In this document: positions 36,495 through 47,018 of the stretch, piece by piece
How positions within the stretch are numbered: the first letter of the stretch is position 1
Layout: every line of letters begins with the position of its first letter
Origin: Polynucleobacter necessarius
GTDB lineage: Bacteria; Pseudomonadota; Gammaproteobacteria; Burkholderiales; Burkholderiaceae
Length of the DNA stretch: 64,000 bases
Assembly: GCF_900096765.1 (NCBI RefSeq)
Contig: NZ_LT615228.1
Span: 1,122,669-1,186,668, forward strand
Direction: 5' to 3'
Position numbers and translations under genes: made by a program
The notes under the pieces: generated by a model
Told to the model about the DNA's origin: nothing
Databases searched by the model: none
The model's input: only the letters and a program-made list of their open reading frames with translations

Positions 36495-39115
36495 TTGTTT
36501 GCAACCCAATCTTTAACGCCGGCCAAGGCTGCACCTAACTTACTTGGATCATTACCCCCAGCCATCGCCATCTCTGGTTTGCCGCCACCTTTTCCGCCCA
36601 CTTGCTGAGCAACAAAGTTCACGAGATCACCCGCTTTTATTTTGCCAATAGAGTCTGCTGTAACGCCAGCAATCAAACTCACCTTATCACCCTGAACAGA
36701 CGCCAGAACTATCGCCGCTGTTTTCAATTTTGCCTTGAGTGCGTCCATCGTTTCGCGCAGAACCCCAGAGTCAGCACCATCTAAGCGAGCGGCCAAGACT
36801 TTCAAACCATTGATATCAATCGCTTGGCCAGCCAACTCATCGCCCTGACTGGCTGCCAATTTAGAATTCACTTTTTCTAGCTCACGTTCCGCTTGACGCA
36901 GACTATCCTGCAATTGGGCCACACGGTTTACCAAATCACCTGGGTGGGTTTTCAAAATGGCAGCGGCTTCATTTACCTTATCTTCAAGACCTTGCAGGAA
37001 ATGGAGAGCGTTGTTACCAGTAACAGCTTCAATCCTACGAATACCTGCCGCCACACCGCCTTCAGAAACAATCTTCAAGCTCCCAATATCGCCTGTACGT
37101 GATACGTGGGTTCCGCCGCACAACTCCTTAGAACTACCAATTTCTAGAACACGAACTTCATCACCATACTTCTCGCCAAAGAGCATCATGGCACCAGTCT
37201 TTTGAGCATCTTCTAAGGACATGACCTTGCCTGAAGTGGCCGTGTTTTGCAAAATCTCACGATTGACAATATCTTCAATGCGACGAATTTGCTCGGCAGT
37301 AATGGGTGCGTTATGGGTGAAATCAAATCGAGTCTTAGTGGCATCAACCAAAGATCCCTTTTGCTGGACATGATCACCCAAAACCTCACGAAGCGCTTTA
37401 TGCAAGATATGTGTTGCACTATGGTTGCGCATGGTGTCAGTTCTTAGCTGCGCATCCACCAAAGCGTTCAGAGTATCGCCAACCTTCAGCTCGCCCTCAA
37501 GTACTTCACCTTGGTGCCCAAACACATCAGCCTGAATCTTGAAAGTGTCATCTACTGCAAAACGAACCGTCTCATTACGCAACTCACCCTGATCGCCAAC
37601 CTGGCCACCTGATTCCGCGTAAAACGGGGTGTTATCTAAAACAATCACCGCGGCATCTCCTGCCTTTATAGAGGTGACCTCAGAACCATCTATGTACAAA
37701 GCAGTCACCTTAGCACCCTCGTGCTTGAGGGTGTCATAACCGTGAAATTGGGTCGGCTGACCTTTGTAATCTAATCCCTGAGCAACTTTGAACTTACCAG
37801 CTGCCCTAGCCTGATCGCGCTGCTTTTGCATTGCCGCCTCAAAACCATCGGCATCTACCGTAACACCGCGCTCACGACAAACATCCGCAGTAAGGTCAAG
37901 GGGGAAGCCAAATGTATCGTGTAGGCGGAACGCAGTTTCACCATCAACCACTTTTGCGCCGCCAGCCAAAGCAGCATCCAAAATTTCCATACCATTGGCA
38001 ATGGTTTGGAAGAAGCGCTCTTCCTCTTGCTTGAGTACTTCACTTACCTTATCTTGCGCTGCACGCAATTCAGGGTATGCATCGCCCATTTCTTTTACGA
38101 GAGCGGGAACAAGTTGGTAGAAGAATGGTTTTCGTGCGCCTAACTTATATCCATGACGAATCGCACGACGTGCAATACGACGCAATACATAACCGCGCCC
38201 AGCATTACCAGGAATCACGCCATCCACTACGATAAAACTACAGGCGCGAATATGGTCTGCAATCACCTTGAGTGAAGGGCTAGTCGCATCGCAATTTTCG
38301 CCGCCAGCTACATCCACTGCCTCCTTAGAGGCCTTGAGCAGATTGACGAAAAGGTCGATTTCATAATTAGAGTGGACATGCTGTAATACCGCTGCAATAC
38401 GCTCCAGCCCCATGCCTGTATCAACGCTAGGCTTTGGCAATGGATGCATTACTCCCGCTTCATCCGGATTGAACTGCATGAAAACGTTGTTCCAAATTTC
38501 AATGAAACGATCGCCATCTTCCTCGGGGCTGCCAGGAGGGCCGCCGGGGATATGCTCACCATGATCATAAAAAATTTCAGTACATGGACCACAAGGGCCA
38601 GTATCACCCATCATCCAGAAATTATCAGAAGCGTAGCGAGCGCCTTTGTTATCGCCAATACAGATAATGCGATCGGCGGGAACGCCTATTTGGTCTTTCC
38701 AAATGGCATACGCCTCATCATCTTCCGCATAGACGGTGACCAATAACTTCTCTTTGGGCAACTGAAATACTTGAGTTAATAAATCCCAAGCAAATTGAAT
38801 GGCCTCTTTTTTAAAATAGTCACCAAATGAGAAGTTTCCCAACATCTCAAAAAAGGTATGGTGACGTGCGGTGTAGCCAACATTGTCTAGGTCGTTGTGC
38901 TTGCCGCCAGCCCGGATACATTTTTGGGCAGTCGTGGCACGGGTATAGGAGCGTTTATCAAAACCGAGAAAAACGTCTTTGAACTGATTCATCCCTGCAT
39001 TAGTGAACAGCAATGTAGGGTCATCCCCCGGGACAACCGGACTAGATGGAACGATTTGGTGGCCTTTTTGGGCAAAGAAATCCAGGTATGCCTGGCGAAT
39101 TTGGGAGACTTTCAT
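36491..39115 (-). CDS. alaS: Alanyl-tRNA synthetase
   Basis: An 874-residue class II synthetase. It starts [20 protein letters not shown], then [49 protein letters not shown] (motif 3) and the editing-domain zinc ligands [11 protein letters not shown] (HxxxH) and [13 protein letters not shown] (CxxxH). The C-terminal DHHA1-like domain ends [15 protein letters not shown]. Start 39115 is chosen because the conserved N-terminus begins there. Divergent from tctB by 126 bp. Intact over 2.6 kb. Confidence 0.97.
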   Translation of the reverse strand: MKVSQIRQAYLDFFAQKGHQIVPSSPVVPGDDPTLLFTNAGMNQFKDVFLGFDKRSYTRATTAQKCIRAGGKHNDLDNVGYTARHHTFFEMLGNFSFGDYFKKEAIQFAWDLLTQVFQLPKEKLLVTVYAEDDEAYAIWKDQIGVPADRIICIGDNKGARYASDNFWMMGDTGPCGPCTEIFYDHGEHIPGGPPGSPEEDGDRFIEIWNNVFMQFNPDEAGVMHPLPKPSVDTGMGLERIAAVLQHVHSNYEIDLFVNLLKASKEAVDVAGGENCDATSPSLKVIADHIRACSFIVVDGVIPGNAGRGYVLRRIARRAIRHGYKLGARKPFFYQLVPALVKEMGDAYPELRAAQDKVSEVLKQEEERFFQTIANGMEILDAALAGGAKVVDGETAFRLHDTFGFPLDLTADVCRERGVTVDADGFEAAMQKQRDQARAAGKFKVAQGLDYKGQPTQFHGYDTLKHEGAKVTALYIDGSEVTSIKAGDAAVIVLDNTPFYAESGGQVGDQGELRNETVRFAVDDTFKIQADVFGHQGEVLEGELKVGDTLNALVDAQLRTDTMRNHSATHILHKALREVLGDHVQQKGSLVDATKTRFDFTHNAPITAEQIRRIEDIVNREILQNTATSGKVMSLEDAQKTGAMMLFGEKYGDEVRVLEIGSSKELCGGTHVSRTGDIGSLKIVSEGGVAAGIRRIEAVTGNNALHFLQGLEDKVNEAAAILKTHPGDLVNRVAQLQDSLRQAERELEKVNSKLAASQGDELAGQAIDINGLKVLAARLDGADSGVLRETMDALKAKLKTAAIVLASVQGDKVSLIAGVTADSIGKIKAGDLVNFVAQQVGGKGGGKPEMAMAGGNDPSKLGAALAGVKDWVANK

Positions 39116-39241
39116 GTCAATAATTATCGCATTGGCACCTGTTCTGGGCAAACGCTGGACAGGACACCCCCAACCTGCCTTACAATCGCAAAACATCATT
39201 AAATAAGTCGGCACTTAAAGTCGATACGTAAGGAGCACAAC

Positions 39242-39700
39242 TTGGAAATCCGCAATCAGAAAGATTTTGGGGCAGGCCTGATGTATATGGTTATTGGCCT
39301 ATTTTTTACCTATATGGCTACCCAATATCAAATGGGCACCGCAGCCAAAATGGGTCCAGGCTACTTCCCATTCTGGCTAGGTTTGGTCTTAACCGCTCTT
39401 GGCCTATTAATTCTTGTCAAATCTCTCAGCGCCAAGGCTGCAATCGAAAAGATTCCTCCCTTTAACAGGAAAATTATTGGTCTCATTACCGGCTCGGTTG
39501 TTTTATACGGCATTCTCCTGCCAACTATGGGCTTTATTGTGGCTGTATTTGTCTTGGTATTTATGTCAGCTAGTGCAAGCCATGAATTCCACTGGAAGGG
39601 CACCCTCATTAACGCCACTTTCCTGATTGTCTTTACTTATTCGGTATTCGTTTTGGGTCTGAAACTTCAGCTCCCACTGCTACCTTTCTTTCTTCAATAA
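39242..39700 (+). CDS. tctB: Tripartite tricarboxylate transporter, small membrane subunit TctB
   Basis: A 152-residue protein with four hydrophobic segments; the TctB pattern KDFGAGLMYMVIGLFFTYMA, KMGPGYFPFWLGLVLTALG (given in part). It starts at TTG 39242, with AAGGAG at good spacing; no ATG is near. It forms the membrane complex with TctA, next on the strand by 19 bp. The periplasmic binding protein TctC is not adjacent. Carboxylates such as citrate are typical substrates but the one here is unknown. Intact. Confidence 0.9.
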   Translation: MEIRNQKDFGAGLMYMVIGLFFTYMATQYQMGTAAKMGPGYFPFWLGLVLTALGLLILVKSLSAKAAIEKIPPFNRKIIGLITGSVVLYGILLPTMGFIVAVFVLVFMSASASHEFHWKGTLINATFLIVFTYSVFVLGLKLQLPLLPFFLQ

Positions 39701-39719
39701 CGAACTGGGATACTGAAAA

Positions 39720-41222
39720 ATGGATTTATTTGCAAATTTAGCTCTCGGTTTTGATACTGCATTTACGCTACAAAACCTCCTCTACTGCCTTATTGGTTGC
39801 GTACTGGGAACCTTGATTGGTGTATTGCCTGGCCTTGGCCCAATCGCCACGATCGCCATGCTCTTGCCTGCAACTTATGCCTTGCCTCCAATTGCGGCAT
39901 TAATCATGTTGGCCGGCATTTATTATGGCTCTCAGTACGGCGGTTCTACAACAGCGATTTTGCTCAACATTCCTGGAGAAACCTCCTCGGTGGTGACGGC
40001 GATTGACGGCTACCAAATGACCAGAAATGGTCGCGCTGGGGTCGCACTATTCACTGCTGGTATGGGTTCATTCTTTGCAGGTTGCGTGGCAACCTTAGTT
40101 TTGGCTGCTTTTGCCGCACCACTTTCCCAGCTCGCATTTAAGTTCGGTCCAGCCGAGTACTTCTCCTTAATGGTGCTGGGTTTGATTGGCGCAGTTGTGC
40201 TGGCATCAGGCTCACTAATTAAAGCGATCGGCATGATTGTGCTCGGTCTTCTAATGGGCTTGATCGGTACCGACGTGAACTCTGGTGTATCACGCTATGC
40301 CTTTGATGTTCCTGAGTTAAGCGACGGCATTGGCTTTGTCGCTGTTGCTATGGGTGTATTTGGTTTTGCGGAAATCATGAGTAACCTGGAGAAAAAAGGT
40401 GACGATGAGGGCTTCTTAAACAAGATGACCACCATGATCCCAACCAAGCAAGATGTAAAGCGCATGGTCCCCTCCATTTTGCGTGGCACTACCATTGGCT
40501 CTATCCTCGGCATCCTGCCTGGTGGCGGTGCTGCTCTGGCCGCTTTTGGCGCATATTCTGTTGAGAAAAAATCCTCCAAATACAGTAACGAATTTGGCCA
40601 TGGTGCAATTGAGGGTGTTGCAGGTCCAGAGTCCGCAAACAATGCTGCCGCACAAACTTCATTTATCCCATTGCTTACTTTAGGTATTCCGCCAAATGCG
40701 GTCATGGCTTTAATGGTGGGTGCAATGACAATTCATAACATTCAACCAGGTCCACAAGTCATGAGCAGTAACCCAGCGCTGTTCTGGGGTCTGATCGCCT
40801 CCATGTGGATTGGTAATGTGATGCTGATTCTCTTGAACTTGCCCTTGATTGGTATTTGGGTCAAGCTCCTCAAGATTCCTTATCGCTTCATGTACCCAGC
40901 TATTTTGGTCTTCTGTTGTATTGGCGTGTACACCGTCAACAACACTGTATTTGACGTTTACGTAACAGCTGCTTTTGGCATCATTGGTTACCTATTCTTC
41001 AAATTAGGCTGCGAACCTCCTCCATTACTTTTGGGCTTCGTTCTTGGGCCCATGATGGAAGAAAACTTCCGCCGTGCCTTACTACTATCCCGTGGCGATT
41101 TCACAACCTTCTTAACCCGCCCGCTTTCCCTTGGATTGCTGATTGCTGCCGCACTCTTGGTAGTAATTGTTGCCCTCCCGGCGGTGAAGAAGACTCGCGA
41201 AGAAGCATTCGTAGAAGATTGA
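39720..41222 (+). CDS. tctA: Tripartite tricarboxylate transporter, large membrane subunit TctA
   Basis: A 500-residue membrane protein with about 12 hydrophobic segments and the TctA repeats: GTLIGVLPGLGPIATIAMLL and, inverted later, GSILGILPGGGAALAAFGAY, each carrying the conserved Gly-Pro-Gly loops. GIYYGSQYGGSTTAILLNIP and EGVAGPESANNAAAQTSFIP are also family hallmarks. It imports carboxylates by a sodium- or proton-coupled route with TctB and a soluble TctC/Bug protein encoded elsewhere. A strong terminator follows. Intact. Confidence 0.93.
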   Translation: MDLFANLALGFDTAFTLQNLLYCLIGCVLGTLIGVLPGLGPIATIAMLLPATYALPPIAALIMLAGIYYGSQYGGSTTAILLNIPGETSSVVTAIDGYQMTRNGRAGVALFTAGMGSFFAGCVATLVLAAFAAPLSQLAFKFGPAEYFSLMVLGLIGAVVLASGSLIKAIGMIVLGLLMGLIGTDVNSGVSRYAFDVPELSDGIGFVAVAMGVFGFAEIMSNLEKKGDDEGFLNKMTTMIPTKQDVKRMVPSILRGTTIGSILGILPGGGAALAAFGAYSVEKKSSKYSNEFGHGAIEGVAGPESANNAAAQTSFIPLLTLGIPPNAVMALMVGAMTIHNIQPGPQVMSSNPALFWGLIASMWIGNVMLILLNLPLIGIWVKLLKIPYRFMYPAILVFCCIGVYTVNNTVFDVYVTAAFGIIGYLFFKLGCEPPPLLLGFVLGPMMEENFRRALLLSRGDFTTFLTRPLSLGLLIAAALLVVIVALPAVKKTREEAFVED

Positions 41223-41245
41223 TATTCCCCAGTCTTCCAGGAAAC

Positions 41246-41277
41246 GAGCCCGCAACAGATTGCGGGCTTTTTCTTTA
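41246..41277 (+). terminator. Rho-independent terminator after tctA
   Basis: AGCCCGCA (41247-41254) and TGCGGGCT (41261-41268) form an 8-bp GC-rich stem with a 6-nt loop, followed by TTTTCTTT. It separates tctBA from glnS, which starts about 25 bp later. Confidence 0.9.
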
Positions 41278-41301
41278 TGGGTTCAGGGTTTTCTCTACAA
41301 T

Positions 41302-43080
41302 ATGACTATGTCCCAAGATAGCAAACTTTCCAAAGCAAATCCCGGTGCTGTAGCCGAACCCTCCAATTTCCTTCGTCAAATCATTGATCATGATTTAGCA
41401 AGCGGGGCTTTTTCTCAGCGCACGAACTTAGCTGGTGAGGCTATTCCTTCTATCATCACGCGCTTCCCGCCTGAACCTAATGGCTACTTACACATAGGTC
41501 ACGCCAAAAGTATTTGCTTAAACTTTGGCTTGGCGGCGGACTACAGTAAACAAGCTGGTGGTGCGCGTTGCAATATGCGCTTAGACGATACTAACCCCGT
41601 TAAAGAGGATGTGGAATACGCTGACAGTATTTTGGAGGCCGTTCAATGGCTCGGCTTTGATTGGGGCGCTCACCTATATCACGCGAGTGATTACTTTGAT
41701 CAGCTCTATCAGTTCGCAGAAATTCTGATTGAGAACGGCAAGGCTTATGTTGATAGCCAAAGTGCCGACGACATTCACACCAACCGCGGTAACTTTGGTC
41801 AGGCAGGCAAAAATAGCCCTTACCGTGACCGGAGCCCCGCTGAAAATCTCGCCCTCTTTAGAGAGATGCGCGATGGCAAGTTCAAAGACGGCGAGCATGT
41901 GTTGCGCCTGAAGATTGATATGGCCCACCCCAATATTGTGATGCGTGACCCTGTGGTCTATCGTATTCGCCACACCGATCACCATCGCACAGGCAATAAG
42001 TGGTGTATTTACCCGCTATACGACTTTACCCATTGCATCTCCGATGCTCTAGAGAACGTATCTCACTCCATCTGTACCCTGGAGTTTGAAAACAACCGCC
42101 CTCTCTATGACTGGATCATTAATTCATTAAAAGAATTGGGCGTTTTCAAAGACCCCGTTCCGCATCAGTATGAGTTTGCACGTCTTAATCTCACCTACAC
42201 GATTACTAGCAAGCGCAAGCTCTTGCAGCTAGTAGAAGAGAAGCATGTGGATGGCTGGGACGATCCTCGCATGCCAACCATCGTTGGTATACGTCGTCGC
42301 GGCTATACCCCCGAAAGTATTCGTTTGTTCTGCGAGCGGATTGGCGTGTCAAAAGCTGATAGCTGGATTAATATGAGCACTCTTGATCAAGCGCTACGCG
42401 ATGATCTTGAAGTTAGAGCGCCGCGAGCCACAGCAGTACTAAAACCGCTTAAGCTGGTAGTCGAGAATTTTGATGCGAATGCGAAAGAATCTTGCTCAGC
42501 TCCACGCCATCCCCAACACCCCGAGTGGGGTAATCGCGAATTTCATTTCACTCGCGAACTTTGGATTGAGGCCGATGACTTCATGCAAGAGCCTGTAAAA
42601 GGTTTCTTCCGTTTGTATCCGCCGATTGGTGATCAGCCTGGCAGTCGCGTTCGTTTGCGCCATGGTTTTGTTGTTGAATGCACCGGCTTTGAGACCGACG
42701 CACAAGGCAATGTCACCCAAGTCAATGTGACGCATTTTCCGGATAGCAAGAGCGGCACACCTGGATCCAACAATTACAAGGTTAAGGGCAATATTCACTG
42801 GATTAGCGCTGCTGAGGCCATTCCAGCTGAAGTGCGTCTTTATGACCATCTCTTCACCGATCCACACCCAGATAGCGGCGATAAGAATTTCTTGGATGCC
42901 ATTAATCCAAGCTCAAAAGAAACCATTCAGGCTTATTTAGAACCCTGCATGAAAGATGCCAAACCTGAAGATCGCTTTCAGTTTGAGCGTCATGGCTATT
43001 TTGTTGCTGATAAAACCGATTCCAAACCAGGCAAACCAGTATTTAACCGCACCGTTGGTCTTAAAGATTCTTGGAAATAG
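41302..43080 (+). CDS. glnS: Glutaminyl-tRNA synthetase
   Basis: A 592-residue class I synthetase. HIGH is seen as RFPPEPNGYLHIGHAKSICL, and the KMSKS counterpart is LTYTITSKRKLLQL. CNMRLDDTNPVKEDVEYADS and DGWDDPRMPTIVGIRRRGYT are typical of GlnRS against GluRS. The C-terminal beta-barrels for anticodon recognition follow. ATG 41302 and 41308 are both possible starts; both follow the tctA terminator closely, so the promoter must overlap it. Its 3' end overlaps the convergent NAD(P)-binding gene by 20 bp. Intact. Confidence 0.96.
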   Translation: MTMSQDSKLSKANPGAVAEPSNFLRQIIDHDLASGAFSQRTNLAGEAIPSIITRFPPEPNGYLHIGHAKSICLNFGLAADYSKQAGGARCNMRLDDTNPVKEDVEYADSILEAVQWLGFDWGAHLYHASDYFDQLYQFAEILIENGKAYVDSQSADDIHTNRGNFGQAGKNSPYRDRSPAENLALFREMRDGKFKDGEHVLRLKIDMAHPNIVMRDPVVYRIRHTDHHRTGNKWCIYPLYDFTHCISDALENVSHSICTLEFENNRPLYDWIINSLKELGVFKDPVPHQYEFARLNLTYTITSKRKLLQLVEEKHVDGWDDPRMPTIVGIRRRGYTPESIRLFCERIGVSKADSWINMSTLDQALRDDLEVRAPRATAVLKPLKLVVENFDANAKESCSAPRHPQHPEWGNREFHFTRELWIEADDFMQEPVKGFFRLYPPIGDQPGSRVRLRHGFVVECTGFETDAQGNVTQVNVTHFPDSKSGTPGSNNYKVKGNIHWISAAEAIPAEVRLYDHLFTDPHPDSGDKNFLDAINPSSKETIQAYLEPCMKDAKPEDRFQFERHGYFVADKTDSKPGKPVFNRTVGLKDSWK

Positions 43081-43957
43081 TCCTCAGAAAGTCCGCTACG
43101 CTGGGATAACGTAGCGGGGTCTTTAGTTCGGATAAACGCGTGTTCGTGACTCGCCGAGATTCGCGCATAAATGACCACAGCATGGAGCTTACTATTTTTT
43201 CTAGCTCCACTGCTGGTAAACGCTCTGGTCTGGCTAGGCCAAATGCATCTGCAACCTCGTCAAAATAATCCCCCATCTTAGTCTCACCACCATCGCAAGC
43301 ATTAATAATTCGCTGAGGTTTGCCACGATATACGGCCGCACAAACCAATCGAGCGAGATCATCGCTATGAATATGATTGGAATATGCATCCTCGCTTGCC
43401 AGCAAGGCTGGGGTTTTTGCCCGCAATCGATCAAGCGGCAATCGATCTCGGGCATAGATACCTGGCACTCGCAAAATGGTCAATGCTACACCGTGGGCTG
43501 GCGCCCATAAACGCAGTACCCGCTCCGCATCGACTCGCCGCTGAGCTCGCTCGCTTTGGGGATTTACAGGGGTGGTCTCACTGACTTTAGCACCTCGGTG
43601 ATCTCCGTAGACGCCTGTAGTGCTGATATAGATCATCCGCCTGACGGTATTAGCTCCTTGGGCTAAAATTCTCAGTAGGTTGCGGGTTCGGCAATCACGA
43701 TTTCCTTGGTTTTGTGGTGGCGCTAAATGGATCACAGTTTGAGCCAATCCAGATAACCTCCAGAGCGAGTCTGGATGATCCAAATTCCCCAAAATAGGAA
43801 TCGCACCAACCTCCCTCAACTCCTGAAAGCGGTTTTGCGAAGAAGTTAAAGCAAAAACTTGATGACTCCGGGAAAGCTGACCAGCCACCCGAAGACCAAT
43901 GTCACCGCAGCCAATAATCAGGATTGATGGTTTACCAAAAGATTGCATAAATGACAT
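43061..43957 (-). CDS. NAD(P)-binding Rossmann-fold protein, YeeZ-like epimerase family
   Basis: A 298-residue protein of the extended SDR type. It has the dinucleotide motif ILIIGCGDIGLRVAGQL (about 12-28), TVIHLAPPQNQGNRD, RMIYISTTGVYGDHRG (Ser/Thr and Tyr of the SDR active site) and LRVPGIYARDRLP. These match YeeZ-like uncharacterised proteins. The substrate is unknown. It is divergent from the ferredoxin-reductase gene (22-28 bp) and its last 20 bp overlap the end of glnS. Intact. Confidence 0.8.
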   Translation of the reverse strand: MSFMQSFGKPSILIIGCGDIGLRVAGQLSRSHQVFALTSSQNRFQELREVGAIPILGNLDHPDSLWRLSGLAQTVIHLAPPQNQGNRDCRTRNLLRILAQGANTVRRMIYISTTGVYGDHRGAKVSETTPVNPQSERAQRRVDAERVLRLWAPAHGVALTILRVPGIYARDRLPLDRLRAKTPALLASEDAYSNHIHSDDLARLVCAAVYRGKPQRIINACDGGETKMGDYFDEVADAFGLARPERLPAVELEKIVSSMLWSFMRESRRVTNTRLSELKTPLRYPSVADFLRTISKNL

Positions 43958-43978
43958 CGTAACGATTTATTGAAAGGA

Positions 43979-45034
43979 ATGAGAGTGTCTTACCAGGTCA
44001 CGCTCAAAACGAGCGGCAAACAATTTACAGTTAATTCAGATGAAACAGTGTTGGAGGCCGCTCTTCGCCAAGATATCAACCTGCCCTACGGTTGCAAAAA
44101 TGGTGCATGCGGATCTTGCAAGGGCAAAGTGTTAGAAGGGCAAGTGAGCCATGGGCAACATAGCGAGAACGCACTAAGCAAAGCCGACGAAACCGCTGGG
44201 GGTATCTTGTTTTGCTGCTCCCACCCCCAATCAGACCTCTTAATTGAAGCCCGTGAAGTTCAAGGTGCTGGAGATATCGCTATTCGTAAGATACCTTGCC
44301 GCGTCAATACGATCATCAAGCCAAGTAATGATGTAGCGATTTTGAAACTTCAATTACCTGCCGCAGAACGTTTTCAGTTCTTAGCTGGCCAGTACCTAGA
44401 GTTTCTTCTCAAAGATGGTCAACGCCGCGCCTACTCTATTGCTAACGCACCTGCGCAAGATGGCCCTCTAGAGCTGCATATTCGCCATTTACCTGGCGGA
44501 CTATTCACTGACTTTGTCTTTGGCGCAGTCAGTCCAGCACTCAAAGAAAAAGATATTTTGCGTTTTGAAGGCCCCCTAGGAAGCTTCTTCTTAAGAGAAG
44601 ACTCCAAAAAACCCATTATCTTTGTAGCGGCAGGCACTGGCTTTGCGCCAATCAAATCGATCATCGAGCAGATGCAAGCTAAAAAGATTGAGCGACCAAT
44701 TCATCTTTACTGGGGTGGTCGTCGCCCCTCTGATTTGTACTTAGATGCACTTTGCAAAACCTGGGAACAGGAAATCTCCAATTTCAAATACATTCCTGTG
44801 ATTTCAGATGGCCTGCCTGAGGATGCATGGCAAGGCCGCACTGGCTTTGTACACCAGGCAGTGATGGAGGACCATCCATCCCTTCAGAGTTTTCAAGTAT
44901 ATGCTTGTGGCGCGCCGGTAATGGTCAATGCCGCTCGTAATGACTTTTCATCCAAATGTCATCTCCCTGAGGAAGAATTCTTTGCCGACTCATTTACCAG
45001 CGCAGCTGATTTAGTCGCAAACTCAGCCTCATAA
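43979..45034 (+). CDS. Ferredoxin-NAD(P)H reductase (CDP-6-deoxy-delta-3,4-glucoseen reductase-like)
   Basis: About 351 residues. An N-terminal plant-type [2Fe-2S] domain has CKNGACGSCKGKVLEG and a last Cys in LFCCSHPQSD. It is followed by an FAD domain (RRAYSIANAPAQDG) and an NAD domain (FVAAGTGFAPIKSIIEQM, YACGAPVMV). The order fits AscD-like and phenol-hydroxylase-type reductases. It would pass electrons from NAD(P)H to an oxygenase or a radical enzyme; the Rieske protein at 21 kb is a possible but unproven partner. Starts are possible at ATG 43979 or GTG 43985, the latter with better AAAGGA spacing. Intact. Confidence 0.85.
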   Translation: MRVSYQVTLKTSGKQFTVNSDETVLEAALRQDINLPYGCKNGACGSCKGKVLEGQVSHGQHSENALSKADETAGGILFCCSHPQSDLLIEAREVQGAGDIAIRKIPCRVNTIIKPSNDVAILKLQLPAAERFQFLAGQYLEFLLKDGQRRAYSIANAPAQDGPLELHIRHLPGGLFTDFVFGAVSPALKEKDILRFEGPLGSFFLREDSKKPIIFVAAGTGFAPIKSIIEQMQAKKIERPIHLYWGGRRPSDLYLDALCKTWEQEISNFKYIPVISDGLPEDAWQGRTGFVHQAVMEDHPSLQSFQVYACGAPVMVNAARNDFSSKCHLPEEEFFADSFTSAADLVANSAS

Positions 45035-45083
45035 AGTTAGACAATAGAAATTTGATTAGCCCCATTAACCAACTTAAGCCAGC

Positions 45084-46274
45084 ATGAACAAACCAGCGAC
45101 CATCGATACCCATTCAGTTATGTTTATTACTCAACGCCCAGATGTGGTGATGGTTGAGGGCAAAGGCTCGTGGTTAACCGACAACAATGGCAAGCGCTAT
45201 TTAGATTTCTTGCAAGGCTGGGCGGTCAATTGCTTAGGTCATGGCAATCCAGGAATGATTGAGGCGCTGAATGCACAAGCAAAGAAACTCATCAATCCTA
45301 GCCCAGCGTTTTATAACGAGCCGATGATTGGTTTGTCTGATTTACTTACCCAAAATAGTTGCTTTGATAAAGTCTTCTTCGCTAATAGCGGTGCTGAAGC
45401 AAACGAAGGTGCCATTAAATTGGCGCGCAAATGGGGTCAACTGAATAAAAATGGCGCCTTTGAAATCATCACTTTTGACCATAGTTTTCATGGTCGCACA
45501 TTAGCAACCATGAGTGCATCCGGAAAACCGAACTGGGATACGATGTTTGCACCTCAAGTTCCCGGCTTTCCAAAAGCAGACTTAAATGATTTGGATTCCG
45601 TCAAAAAACTAGTGACGGATAAAACTGTTGCGGTGATGTTGGAGCCCGTTCAAGGCGAAGGTGGTGTCATACCCGCCACTAAAGAGTTTATGCGTGAGCT
45701 ACGCAAATTCACCAAAGAAAACAATATCTTATTGATTGTTGACGAAGTTCAAGCCGGCTGCGGACGCACTGGCACACTCTTTGCATATCAGCAATATGGT
45801 ATCGAACCGGACATCATGACTTTAGGCAAAGGCATTGGCGGTGGAGTTCCCTTGGCAGCCCTCTTGACAACCGATGCGGTGGCTTGTTTTGTACCGGGCG
45901 ATCAAGGTGGAACTTATAACGGAAATCCCCTCATGACTGCAGTGGGTATGAGTGTCATCACTCAACTCCTAGCCCCTGACTTTTTAGAAAGCGTTAAAGC
46001 CAAAGGTGAATTACTCAAATCCGAGCTTTTAAAGCTCTGCGCTGAATTTAATCTCGAAGGTGAGCGTGGTGAAGGTTTGTTACGCGCTCTCATGCTAGGC
46101 AAAGATATTGGGCCAAAACTAGTGGAACTGGCTCGTGATCGTAGTCCCGTAGGATTACTCATCAATTCACCAAGACCAAACTTGTTGCGTTTTATGCCCG
46201 CCCTCAACGTCAGCGATGATGAAATTTGCCAGATGTGCAATGTGCTGCGCGAATTACTAAAAGAAGTTGCTTAA
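45084..46274 (+). CDS. argD: Class III aminotransferase, acetylornithine aminotransferase type
   Basis: A 396-residue PLP enzyme. Seen: [40 protein letters not shown] (PLP phosphate site), [34 protein letters not shown] (Asp for pyridine N) and [16 protein letters not shown] (Schiff-base Lys). It matches N-acetylornithine/succinyldiaminopimelate aminotransferases for arginine and lysine synthesis. Other class III enzymes share these motifs, so ArgD is likely but not certain. Same strand as the reductase, about 50 bp after. Converges with the damaged livF. Intact. Confidence 0.8.
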   Translation: MNKPATIDTHSVMFITQRPDVVMVEGKGSWLTDNNGKRYLDFLQGWAVNCLGHGNPGMIEALNAQAKKLINPSPAFYNEPMIGLSDLLTQNSCFDKVFFANSGAEANEGAIKLARKWGQLNKNGAFEIITFDHSFHGRTLATMSASGKPNWDTMFAPQVPGFPKADLNDLDSVKKLVTDKTVAVMLEPVQGEGGVIPATKEFMRELRKFTKENNILLIVDEVQAGCGRTGTLFAYQQYGIEPDIMTLGKGIGGGVPLAALLTTDAVACFVPGDQGGTYNGNPLMTAVGMSVITQLLAPDFLESVKAKGELLKSELLKLCAEFNLEGERGEGLLRALMLGKDIGPKLVELARDRSPVGLLINSPRPNLLRFMPALNVSDDEICQMCNVLRELLKEVA

Positions 46275-46308
46275 GCAGCCAACTAAAAATTACTCCAAGG
46301 GCTGTAAT

Positions 46309-47018
46309 CTACTCGCCAAGATAGGCAGCGCGCACTCGCGGATCTTGAAGTAACTCTCTCCCTGACCCGGTAAGAGTGACCAATCCGCTTTCCATGACAT
46401 AAGCACGGTCAGCCATCTGCAAGGCTAAGCGCGCATTTTGCTCAACCAACAAGATGGTCATCCCGGTTGATGACAAATTGCGAATCACATCAAAAATTGT
46501 CTCCACCATAATGGGAGACAGACCCATCGAGGGCTCATCTAAGAGCAACAGCTTTGGCTGGGCCATCATGGCTCTGCCCATGGCAACCATTTGCTGCTCA
46601 CCGCCAGATAAGGTTCCTGCTAACTGTGAAAGACGCTCTTTTAGTCTTGGGAAATAAGAAAAGACTTCTTCGAGTTTGAGAGCAAAAGCTTTGGGATCGC
46701 TTTTTAAAAAGGCGCCCATCTGTAAGTTTTCCAAAATAGTCATGCGCTTAAATACGCCACGACCTTCAGGCACCAAACCCAGGCCTAAGCGCGCCAGCTC
46801 ATAAGCGGGCATCTGCTTAGTTTTATGGCCTACGAAATCGATTTCACCTGTAGATGGGGTAATCAATCCAGCGATTGCTTTCAGGCTAGAACTTTTACCT
46901 GCACCATTAGCACCAATGAGGGCAACTCGCCTTGATTGACATGCAGATCAATGCCTTTGACGGCATTAATTCCGCCATACGCCACCTTGAGGTCTTGCAC
47001 TTGTAATAGAGCAGTCAT
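46309..47018 (-). pseudogene. livF: Branched-chain amino acid ABC transporter ATPase LivF, Walker A frameshift
   Basis: The C-terminal 185 residues are clean LivF: GLGLVPEGRGVFKRMTILEN, TLSGGEQQMVAMGRAMM (signature), LLLDEPSMGLSPIMVE (Walker B). The N-terminus starts at ATG 47018 with LLQVQDLKVAYGGINAVKGI, then leaves frame at NQGEL just before Walker A (GANGAGKSS is in the other frame). Family members have ...GELVALIGANGAGK; the sequence fits loss of four bases, one of two GTTG units, at about 46923-46926, a slippage-type deletion. As written no Walker A is made. The ATG overlaps the ancestral livG stop (TAATG). Confidence 0.88.
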
